7,363 nt of DNA, taken from assembly GCA_000435595.1 (NCBI GenBank), contig FR895454.1:65194-72556 (forward strand). Direction: 5' to 3'. The notes under the pieces were generated by a model, which saw nothing but the letters and a program-made list of their open reading frames with translations, was not told the DNA's origin and did not search any database. Below, piece after piece: positions 1 to 5,297 of the stretch. The stretch's first letter is position 1; every line of letters starts with the position of its first letter. This DNA comes from Firmicutes bacterium CAG:882 (GTDB lineage Bacteria > Bacillota > Clostridia > Lachnospirales > Lachnospiraceae). The translations under genes and the position numbers were made by a program.

Positions 1-69
1 TCAATCCGCGCAGTTGTTAAAGCAGCGGCGACAAAAGAAGATAAGAAGGTTATTGTTGACATAATGTAA
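1..69 (+). CDS. khpA: KhpA, KH-domain RNA-binding protein (3' end only)
   Basis: The first 22 codons in frame 1 read SIRAVVKAAATKEDKKVIVDIM and then stop at TAA. This matches the conserved C-terminal tail of the small KH-domain protein KhpA (YlqC), with its typical VVKAAA, KK and V(I)VDI pattern. KhpA is a cytoplasmic RNA-binding protein of about 75-80 residues, and in Firmicutes it is partnered with KhpB/Jag. It is usually encoded between rpsP and rimM, which agrees with rimM following here. The start and the KH core (GxxG loop) lie outside the window, so the call rests on the tail and on gene order. Confidence 0.85.
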   Translation, partial: SIRAVVKAAATKEDKKVIVDIM

Positions 70-88
70 TTTAATAATGCCTTTTTTG

Positions 89-107
89 TGCCGGGTTATG
101 CCCGGCA
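89..107 (+). terminator. GC-rich hairpin between khpA and rimM
   Basis: TGCCGGG (89-95) and CCCGGCA (101-107) form a perfect 7-bp stem with loop TTATG. A T-rich but interrupted stretch (TATTCTTTATTATT) follows. It could be a weak terminator or attenuator, or an RNA-processing or stability hairpin that tunes expression of rimM-trmD relative to the upstream operon. The lack of an unbroken T run makes full termination unlikely. Confidence 0.45.
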
Positions 108-142
108 TATTCTTTATTATTAGTGCAAAACAGGAGGTCTCA

Positions 143-655
143 ATGCAGGATTTATTGCAGGTTGGAGTTATATCATCGACACATGGAATTGCGGGAGAGG
201 TCAAGGTGTTCCCGACAACTGATGATGTGAACAGATTCGATTATCTCAAGGAAGTTATTTTGGACACCGGAAGAGAGAAGCTTGATCTCACTGTAGCCGG
301 AGTAAAGTATTTTAAGAATATGGTTATCCTTAAATTTAAGGGTATTGATAATATCAATGAAGTAGAAAAATACAGGGGCTGTTCTCTCTGGGTTACGAGG
401 GAGAATGCCGTTGAACTTGAAGAGGATGAGTACTTTGTGTGCGATATGATTGGTCTCAAGGTTATGACCGACGAAGGCGAGGAGCTTGGAGAGCTCACCG
501 ATGTCATCCAGACGGGTGCTAATGATGTATATGCCGTCAAGACCAAAGAGGGCAAGGAGATTCTGCTTCCTGCCATCGCAGACTGCGTGCTCAATGTCAA
601 TATAGAGGAAAATACCATGACGGTGCATGTCATGGACGGGTTGCTTGACTTATGA
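143..655 (+). CDS. rimM: RimM, 16S rRNA processing / 30S maturation factor
   Basis: This 170-residue protein has the usual RimM length. RimM binds ribosomal protein S19 in free 30S subunits and assists maturation of the 16S rRNA 3' domain (head). The N-terminal RimM domain opens with GVISSTHGIAGEVKV (residues 8-22), the family signature. The C-terminal PRC-barrel half has YFVCDMIGLKV (97-107), TGANDVY (124-130) and LLPAI (141-145). The start at 143 is chosen because AGGAGGT (132-138) sits 4 bases upstream; the open frame extends further 5', but that part resembles no RimM and crosses the hairpin. The stop overlaps the trmD start by 4 bp (ATGA), which implies translational coupling. Confidence 0.97.
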   Translation: MQDLLQVGVISSTHGIAGEVKVFPTTDDVNRFDYLKEVILDTGREKLDLTVAGVKYFKNMVILKFKGIDNINEVEKYRGCSLWVTRENAVELEEDEYFVCDMIGLKVMTDEGEELGELTDVIQTGANDVYAVKTKEGKEILLPAIADCVLNVNIEENTMTVHVMDGLLDL

Positions 656-1395
656 TTAATTTTCATGTGCTTACGCTCTTTCCTGAGATGGTGCTTAACG
701 GGCTCAACACGAGCATTATCGGAAGGGCTGTCGAGAACAATATAATAAAGATTGGTGCCACCGACATAAGGGATTTCTCTACGAATAAGCATATGAAGGT
801 GGACGATTACCCTTACGGGGGCGGCGCGGGAATGGTGATGCAGCCCGAGCCTGTCTACAAGGCTTATGAGCATGTGCGAAAGGATATGCAGGGCAGCGTG
901 AGGGTTCTCTACATGACTCCTCAGGGCAGAAGGTTTGACCACGAGATGAGCAGGGAGCTTGCCCGTGAGGACAATCTCATATTTCTGTGCGGACATTACG
1001 AGGGAATTGACGAGCGCGTGCTTGAAATGATAGTGACGGACAATGTCTCCATCGGTGACTATGTCCTCACCGGAGGGGAGCTTCCGGCGATGGTTATGAT
1101 TGATTCCATCTCAAGAAATGTGCCGGGTGTGCTTAACAATGACGTGTCCGCCGAGTTCGAGACATTCCACGATAATCTTCTTGAGTATCCGCAGTACACC
1201 AGACCCGTCGATTTCATGGGTAAGCAGGTGCCGGAGGTTCTTTTGTCGGGACATCACGGCAAGGTGGACGAGTGGCGCAGACAGCAGTCAATTTTAAGGA
1301 CCTTCAATGCAAGACCTGACCTGCTCGAGGGCGCAGTGCTCTCTAAGAAGGAGAAGGCGTACTTGGAAGAACTTAAAAAGGGAGCGGACAATTAA
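652..1395 (+). CDS. trmD: TrmD, tRNA (guanine-37-N1)-methyltransferase
   Basis: This 247-residue protein is full length for TrmD, the SPOUT-fold enzyme that uses S-adenosylmethionine to make m1G37 next to the anticodon and so prevents +1 frameshifting. Visible motifs are LTLFPEM (7-13), YGGGAGMVMQPEP (55-67), YMTPQGRRFD (87-96), LCGHYEGIDERV (112-123), SIGDYVLTGGELPAM (133-147, the trefoil-knot SAM site), DSISRNVPGVL (151-161) and LSGHHGKVDEWR (198-209). R155 matches catalytic Arg154 of the Haemophilus enzyme. The residue aligned to catalytic Asp169 is Glu170 (ETFHDNLLEYPQYTRP). The gene is translationally coupled to rimM and followed by a strong terminator, so it ends the operon here; rplS does not follow as it does in many bacteria. 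Confidence 0.98.
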   Translation: MINFHVLTLFPEMVLNGLNTSIIGRAVENNIIKIGATDIRDFSTNKHMKVDDYPYGGGAGMVMQPEPVYKAYEHVRKDMQGSVRVLYMTPQGRRFDHEMSRELAREDNLIFLCGHYEGIDERVLEMIVTDNVSIGDYVLTGGELPAMVMIDSISRNVPGVLNNDVSAEFETFHDNLLEYPQYTRPVDFMGKQVPEVLLSGHHGKVDEWRRQQSILRTFNARPDLLEGAVLSKKEKAYLEELKKGADN

Positions 1396-1421
1396 AGCGT
1401 AAGAATAGAATATGTATATTT

Positions 1422-1460
1422 CGGCTGATTTTTATGAAGAATAAAATCAGCCGTTTTTTA
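1422..1460 (+). terminator. Intrinsic terminator after trmD
   Basis: CGGCTGATTTT (1422-1432) pairs perfectly with AAAATCAGCCG (1443-1453), an 11-bp stem with a 10-base loop. T6 (1454-1459) follows at once. It starts 26 bases past the trmD stop and closes the khpA-rimM-trmD transcript. Confidence 0.93.
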
Positions 1461-1490
1461 GGTAATAGGAAACTTCGTTCCTATTACCTA
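1459..1490. repeat. Perfect 13-bp intergenic palindromic hairpin
   Basis: TAGGTAATAGGAA (1459-1471) and TTCCTATTACCTA (1478-1490) form a perfect 13-bp stem with loop ACTTCG. It abuts the T run of the trmD terminator. There is no T tract on either side in a position to make it a terminator. It may be a member of a dispersed palindromic family, a transcript-end stabiliser or the scar of a small element; this window holds only one copy. Confidence 0.6.
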
Positions 1491-1517
1491 CATAAAAATA
1501 TGTAAAAATATTTAGGA

Positions 1518-1570
1518 CTAATATATTATCTAAAACTTGCTTTTTTGGCAGATTTGGGATAATATATTAG
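1518..1570. promoter_or_regulatory. hipBA promoter and inverted-repeat operator
   Basis: CTAATATATTATC (1518-1530) and GATAATATATTAG (1558-1570) are perfect 13-bp inverted arms, 27 bases apart. Between and over them lies a plausible sigma-A promoter: -35 TTGCTT (1537-1542), 17-base spacer, -10 TAATAT (1560-1565), inside the right arm. HipB-type antitoxins are dimers that repress their own operons by binding paired symmetric operators, so autoregulation through these arms is a reasonable inference. The inner ends (TATC and GGATA) resemble the TATCC/GGATA half-sites of the E. coli HipB operator, but at a much longer spacing. Confidence 0.6.
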
Positions 1571-1586
1571 CAGAGGAGTGTGCGAT

Positions 1587-1865
1587 ATGGTTAACATATT
1601 TTTAAAATCCGCGCCGGAAATTAACACGGATATAGCTAAGCGGATGGCGGGAATAAGAAAAAGAAGAAAGATATCACAGAAGGAGCTTGCCAAGAGGTCA
1701 GGGGTGAGCCTTGGTTCACTCAAGAGATTTGAACAGACAGGAGATGTTTCCTTAATATCGCTCACCAAGCTGGCGATGGCACTTGGACTTGAAAATGAGT
1801 TGGACGGCTTATTTGCGGATGTTCCGTTTGATTCTATAGAGGAGGTTATAAATGCACAGGATTAA
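1587..1865 (+). CDS. hipB: HipB-like XRE-family antitoxin/repressor
   Basis: This 92-residue protein consists almost wholly of a Cro/C1-type helix-turn-helix (residues about 18-75): IRKRRKISQKELAKRSGVS then SLKRFEQTGDVSLISLTKLAMALG. The length and the gene behind it fit HipB, which represses its operon and neutralises the HipA kinase. The ATG at 1587 is preferred over the in-frame GTG at 1578, because AGAGGAG (1572-1578) lies 8 bases before the ATG and would be destroyed as a ribosome site for the GTG. The stop overlaps the hipA start codon region by 14 bp (1852-1865). The HTH shows no damage, so the repressor may still act although its toxin partner is broken. An orphan XRE regulator is the alternative reading. 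Confidence 0.85.
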   Translation: MVNIFLKSAPEINTDIAKRMAGIRKRRKISQKELAKRSGVSLGSLKRFEQTGDVSLISLTKLAMALGLENELDGLFADVPFDSIEEVINAQD

Positions 1866-2575
1866 GAAGCTTGAGGTATTTTACCATGACAGGCTCGTCG
1901 GGAGGAACACGACCAAAGATACTCACCAAAATAGATGGTGATGATTGGATAATTAAATTTCCGTCATCGTATGATTCAAAGGATATTGGCAGGCAGGAAT
2001 ATGACTACGCTCTATGTGCAAAGAAATGCGGGATTGATATGGAAAATGTGAAGCTGTTTGAATCTCAAAGATGCAGCGGCTATTTTGGAACAAAGCGCTT
2101 TGACAGGGTAAGAAGAGACGATGGAGGCATGACACGCAGACATATGGTATCGGTATCGGGACTTCTTGAGACATCTCACAGGATTCCGAATTTGGATTAC
2201 GATTTACTTATGAGGCTGACATTTATGCTCACTAAGGACATTGAAGAGTGTATGAAGCTGTACAGGCTTATGTGTTTTAATGTCTTTGCGCATAACAGAG
2301 ATGACCATTCAAAGAATTTCAGCTTCATATATTTGGATGACGAAAAGAGATGGGTTCTTTCTCCGGCGTATGACCTGACCTACAGCAATTCGCTGAACGG
2401 AGAGCACGCAACAACCATAAACGGGAATGGAGTTAACCCGGGAATAAATGATTTGCTGGAGGTTGCAAAAAAGGCAGGACTTGATATAAAAGCTGCAAGG
2501 GCGGCAGCGGAGGATATAAGAGAATGCGTGAATGAATACTTGGGACATTATTTCCCGGATGTTACACGCGTGTAA
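1852..2575 (+). pseudogene. hipA: hipA toxin kinase with the N-terminal subdomain deleted and frame broken
   Basis: The natural start is ATG 1852, with GAGGAGGT at 1839-1846. It reads MHRIKKLEVFYHDRLVGR, the typical opening of HipA N-subdomain 1, but then runs into a stop at 1939. From about 1886 a second frame carries the HipA kinase core: GSSGGTRPKI (G-loop), WIIKFP (Lys), HNRDDHSKNF (catalytic Asp, Lys and Asn), LSPAYDLTYS (metal Asp), ending at 2575. Intact fused members of this family have roughly 130 more residues between these parts (from memory of the family), so an internal stretch of about 0.4 kb appears lost. HipA phosphorylates glutamyl-tRNA synthetase in E. coli. Here the full toxin cannot be made. 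A 229-residue fragment from ATG 1886, with GAGGT at 1873-1877, remains possible. Confidence 0.85.
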
Positions 2576-2579
2576 TATA

Positions 2580-2626
2580 AAAAGAGTAACTGTATGCTAT
2601 TATTGTAATACAGTTACCTTTTTTAT
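2580..2626 (+). terminator. Intrinsic terminator after the hipBA locus
   Basis: GTAACTGTAT (2586-2595) pairs perfectly with ATACAGTTAC (2608-2617), with a 12-base loop. C and T6 (2619-2624) follow. An A run on the 5' side (2578-2583) also makes it a fair terminator on the minus strand. It separates the toxin-antitoxin locus from the following block. Confidence 0.9.
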
Positions 2627-2644
2627 ATGAGGAGGTTAGAAATT

Positions 2645-2746
2645 GTGACTGACGAGGAGATTGAGGCACTCTTAGACGGCATCCGGACAGCGGAGCAGAC
2701 AGCTAAGATGCTGCAGGACAGAATGACACTTATGTTGGAAGAATAG
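2645..2746 (+). CDS. Small hypothetical 33-residue protein
   Basis: A GTG-started frame encodes MTDEEIEALLDGIRTAEQTAK followed by MLQDRMTLMLEE. The ribosome site GAGGAGGT (2629-2636) is strong and stands 8 bases from the GTG, which is the main reason to list so short a frame. The sequence is acidic, free of Cys and aromatic residues, and has a hydrophobic periodicity that suggests one amphipathic helix or short coiled coil. No signal peptide or family is recognised. It begins right behind the hipBA terminator with no clear promoter of its own, so it may be a remnant left by rearrangement rather than a working microprotein. Confidence 0.45.
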   Translation: MTDEEIEALLDGIRTAEQTAKMLQDRMTLMLEE

Positions 2747-2751
2747 AGAAA

Positions 2752-2796
2752 TTGCCAGAAAAGTCAGTTGAATATGTCGCGATACCGTGATATGCT
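2752..2796 (+). promoter_or_regulatory. Promoter with upstream TTGCCAGAAAAGTC box (third copy)
   Basis: TTGCCAGAAAAGTC (2752-2765) is an exact 14-base match to the core of the inverted element at 5294-5356. Directly behind it lie -35 TTGAAT (2768-2773), a 17-base spacer and -10 TATGCT (2791-2796). The box ends two bases before the -35, close to the geometry of the other two copies. The poor -10 and adjacent box suggest an activator-dependent promoter. It would drive the secreted-protein gene starting at 2843 and perhaps, by read-through, the regulator at 3244. Confidence 0.55.
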
Positions 2797-2842
2797 TGTC
2801 ATGTAAGTAAAATTAAACATAAGAAATTTGAGTACGCGAGAT

Positions 2843-3123
2843 ATGAGAAAAGTTAAAAGGCTATCGGTACAGTATTGGCGGTAGCTGTGTTACTTGGAAT
2901 GGCATTTGGAACTCCTGCATATGTTAGTGCACAGACGCGTGGGTTGGGATGTAGTCATGAGCACACTGCTTCTGCTTATTCAAGAACCGGACAGGAAGGC
3001 AGTTATACGTATATAGTTGAGAAAAAGGTAAATGGAAATCCGGCTTTTGCTGTAAGCACGCTTGTTGAAGAAACACTGTATTATAAGGTGAAATGCAACG
3101 ATTGTGGAGCGGAATTACCGTAA
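2843..3123 (+). pseudogene. Small secreted Cys/His-containing protein, frameshifted in the signal peptide
   Basis: ATG 2843 opens MRKVK, then the frame breaks and stops after 13 codons. If the A run at 2854-2857 had one more base, the product would read MRKVKKAIGTVLAVAVLLGM and continue AFGTPAYVSA, a textbook signal peptide with a VSA cleavage site near residue 30. The mature part would be about 63 residues: QTRGLGCSHEHTASAY near its start and VKCNDCGAELP at the end. The Cys-x-His-x-His and Cys-x-x-Cys groups could bind a metal; no family is recognised. The gene lies between a box-type promoter (2752-2796) and the regulator gene. The ribosome site before 2843 is weak (GCGAG). Loss of one A, phase variation or a read error would all explain the break. 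Confidence 0.65.
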
Positions 3124-3188
3124 ACTACAAAAACCGTTGCAGAGTATTCATTCTGCCAATAAAGCAATAACATTTTATCAAAAAGGTG

Positions 3189-3218
3189 AAATAAAGCCAT
3201 CGCATGATGGCTTTATTT
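3189..3218 (+). terminator. Strong hairpin before the regulator gene (terminator or attenuator)
   Basis: AAATAAAGCCATC (3189-3201) pairs perfectly with GATGGCTTTATTT (3206-3218) around loop GCAT. The 3' arm ends in TTTATTTT, so it can act as an intrinsic terminator for the preceding secreted-protein gene. No convincing promoter lies between it and the ribosome site AGGAGGT (3228-3234) of the regulator. The regulator may therefore depend on read-through, which would make this an attenuator. Confidence 0.7.
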
Positions 3219-3243
3219 TACATAACAGGAGGTTTTACTCACG

Positions 3244-5079
3244 GTGTGTGACACGGATGAATTTGGGAAATACATAAGTAAAACAAGAATGTCAAACTAT
3301 TTAAGTTTGGAACAACTTTCGGAAGGAATCTGTGATTCAAGCAGCCTCAACAGAATCGAACATGGTAAAAGATATGCGAATAAGCTCACAAGGGACAGGG
3401 TGCTTGGACGGCTTGGCATTGATGGGTATGATTACGAAAATTATGTAAGTATAAAAGAATACAGACAGTGGGAAATCAGGATGGAAATCCTTAATAATAT
3501 ATCAAACGGGAACTTGAAAGAGGCATACCAAAAGATTAAGATGTACAGTGAAAGCTATGATAAATACTGCAACAATAATTTGAAAATGCAGTTTTGCATA
3601 TTCGCGTACGCGCAGATAAAAAAGAGAAAAGGATATAACAGAAGGCTCGGGAAGATTTTTGCTGACGCACTCGAATGTACGGTGAAGTGCTCATGTGACA
3701 TGATTTCATCAAAGGTTCTGTCGGCTCAGGAGCTATCGTTTATTATGGATGATGCCTATTACAACCGCGAGCCGGAGCGGATGCGGATTTATGAGCAGGT
3801 TGTGGAATACATTAAAAAACCTTATTTTGATGTGTTCAGCAGGGCGATGATTTATCCGAAAGCGGTTGTTCATATATGCCGTGAAATTTTCAGTGAGCAG
3901 AATATACCGGACAGGCAGTCATACGTTAGGATGCTCGAGCTTTGCAGCGGGGCAAAGGATATTTTGGGTGAGGCAAAGAGAACTTACTATCTGTGGGAGA
4001 TTTCAAGACTTCTAAAAAATATCTATTCGTATTTTCTGAAAAATGACGGTGAAAATTCGGGTAACGGAGTCGCGCAGGAAAAAGCTGAAGAAAATCAGGG
4101 CTTTATGCAGGCTTTTAATGAAGCGGGAAGGCTGGCAGGGATTTCCGTCAAAATGCAGGATGATACATATATCTATAAGGAATACGGTGTGTACTGCACG
4201 GCGGATGTGATATACAAGAGAAGAAGGACACTGGGGTTGACCGTGAGGCAGCTTGCCGACGGGTATATGATAGAAAGGACGCTTGCGAAGATTGAGAGCG
4301 GGAGGGCTAACCCGCACGCCACGACAATCAAGGAGCTGTTTAAACGACTTAATATGTCTGCCGAATACAGCAGGCTTGAGATTGTGACGGATAAAGTTGA
4401 GGCGAAGGACACTATCAGAAACTTTAAGAAGAAATGTAACAGTGGTGAATATGATAAGGCAAAAGCATTATTAGAAAAACTTAAAAGGAATATTGATTTG
4501 AGTGTGCCTGTAAATAAGCAGTTTGTTTTGAGAGCAGAAGGATACATTGCATTCAAACTGAAAGAAATAGGAATGCAGGAATATATGCAGGTTGTAAAAG
4601 AGGCTCTCGAATGTACTATTCCTTATGAATGTATTATGAATAATAAAGGCGATATTTTTATCACAAATGAGGAGATAATGTGCCTTAATATATTGATGTC
4701 TGACAAAGATACGGAAAGGGCGAAGGTTTATTCCGATTTTCTGCAGAATGTGTTTGAGAAAAATAAGGACGAGGAATATTGGAAGCGCCAAAAAGTATAC
4801 AAGGTGTTGATGACGAATTTGGCAAATGTTAAGGGGAGTGAGGGGGAATACGAATATTCTAATAATGTCAGCAAAAGTATAATTTCAATGTGTGTAATGG
4901 AAAAGAAATTAACATTTTTATGCGAAAATTTTTACAATTTAGCATGGAATTATAGAGAGCAAAATAAATCTAAACAGGAATATATACATTATGTAGAATA
5001 TTCGTATTACATTGCAAGATTTTTTGATGAAGATAGAAGTATGAAATTTTTTAAGAGCCGAATGGATGAATGGAAATAA
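3244..5079 (+). CDS. Double HTH-TPR regulator, RRNPP-like peptide-sensing candidate
   Basis: This 611-residue cytoplasmic protein has no signal or membrane segment. It starts at GTG 3244, with AGGAGGT 9 bases upstream. Residues about 7-60 form an XRE-like HTH (SLEQLSEGICDSSSLNRIEHGKR), followed by helical TPR-like repeats (about 80-265). A low-complexity linker (267-285) leads to a second HTH at about 320-372 (IYKRRRTLGLTVRQLADG, then MIERTLAKIESGRANP) and a second TPR-like block (385-610). Segments 87-147 and 399-459 align without gaps and both end in ALECT, so the protein is a tandem duplication of one unit. HTH plus TPR is the layout of PlcR, Rgg and NprR, which bind imported peptides. A small exported-peptide gene converges on its 3' end with a 1-base gap. 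The exact ligand and targets are inferred. GC content falls in the last third. Confidence 0.8.
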   Translation: MCDTDEFGKYISKTRMSNYLSLEQLSEGICDSSSLNRIEHGKRYANKLTRDRVLGRLGIDGYDYENYVSIKEYRQWEIRMEILNNISNGNLKEAYQKIKMYSESYDKYCNNNLKMQFCIFAYAQIKKRKGYNRRLGKIFADALECTVKCSCDMISSKVLSAQELSFIMDDAYYNREPERMRIYEQVVEYIKKPYFDVFSRAMIYPKAVVHICREIFSEQNIPDRQSYVRMLELCSGAKDILGEAKRTYYLWEISRLLKNIYSYFLKNDGENSGNGVAQEKAEENQGFMQAFNEAGRLAGISVKMQDDTYIYKEYGVYCTADVIYKRRRTLGLTVRQLADGYMIERTLAKIESGRANPHATTIKELFKRLNMSAEYSRLEIVTDKVEAKDTIRNFKKKCNSGEYDKAKALLEKLKRNIDLSVPVNKQFVLRAEGYIAFKLKEIGMQEYMQVVKEALECTIPYECIMNNKGDIFITNEEIMCLNILMSDKDTERAKVYSDFLQNVFEKNKDEEYWKRQKVYKVLMTNLANVKGSEGEYEYSNNVSKSIISMCVMEKKLTFLCENFYNLAWNYREQNKSKQEYIHYVEYSYYIARFFDEDRSMKFFKSRMDEWK

Positions 5080-5089
5080 ATCATTCATC
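5065..5089. terminator. Hairpin across the convergent stop codons (weak bidirectional terminator)
   Basis: GATGAATG (5065-5072) and CATTCATC (5082-5089) form an 8-bp stem with a 9-base loop. It spans the stop codons of the regulator (5077-5079) and of the minus-strand peptide gene (5081-5083). T runs are absent, so termination would be weak and the two transcripts probably overlap. Confidence 0.35.
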
Positions 5090-5230
5090 AAATTCTAAAT
5101 AATCCATATCATTGTAAACAGCTATCTGGTTGTCAGAGGAGCCACTGTTGGCAGGAAGTGAAACAGTAACGCCTGCTATAGTAATTAAAATAGTTATTAT
5201 GAGAGAAGCTGAAATTATGGCTTTTTTCAT
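5081..5230 (-). CDS. Small exported peptide, candidate signalling propeptide (49 residues)
   Basis: On the minus strand, ATG at 5230 reads MKKAIISASLIITILITIAG and continues VTVSLPANSGSSDNQIAVYN DMDYLEFDE to TGA at 5083-5081. The ribosome site GGAGGT lies 8 bases before the ATG (plus strand 5239-5244), which makes a real gene likely despite its size. The N-terminus has two Lys and a hydrophobic stretch (residues 4-23), an export signal; cleavage could fall after LPA (residue 27). The tail is short, acidic and aromatic. Length and plan match PapR of Bacillus cereus (48 residues, exported, C-terminal active peptide). It lies tail to tail with the HTH-TPR regulator and has its own promoter (-35 TTGTTT at 5297-5292, 17-base spacer, -10 AATAAT at 5274-5269). 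The signalling role is inferred; a small secreted effector is the alternative. Confidence 0.75.
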   Translation of the reverse strand: MKKAIISASLIITILITIAGVTVSLPANSGSSDNQIAVYNDMDYLEFDE

Positions 5231-5268
5231 GGAAAATACCTCCGTGTGTTTTTTTATATGTTACATTT

Positions 5269-5297
5269 ATTATTCAACACCTGTAAAGAAAAAACAA
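5269..5297 (-). promoter_or_regulatory. Promoter of the small peptide gene
   Basis: Read on the minus strand, -35 TTGTTT (5297-5292), a 17-base spacer and -10 AATAAT (5274-5269, one mismatch to TATAAT) point at the peptide gene. The -35 overlaps the end of the left arm of the 22-bp inverted element, as in the divergent promoter. Confidence 0.55.

Noticed and set aside
77..142. Upstream extension of rimM to an earlier start
   Set aside because: The added residues do not resemble RimM, cross the hairpin at 89-107 and would ignore the strong AGGAGGT before ATG 143.
241..996. Minus-strand frame of 251 codons across rimM and trmD
   Set aside because: It is antisense to two well-recognised genes, is Ser-rich and of no known family, and has no reason to be coding.
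4012..4791. Three minus-strand frames inside the regulator
   Set aside because: They are mirror frames of an AT-rich, Lys/Glu-rich gene with no ribosome sites or recognisable domains.
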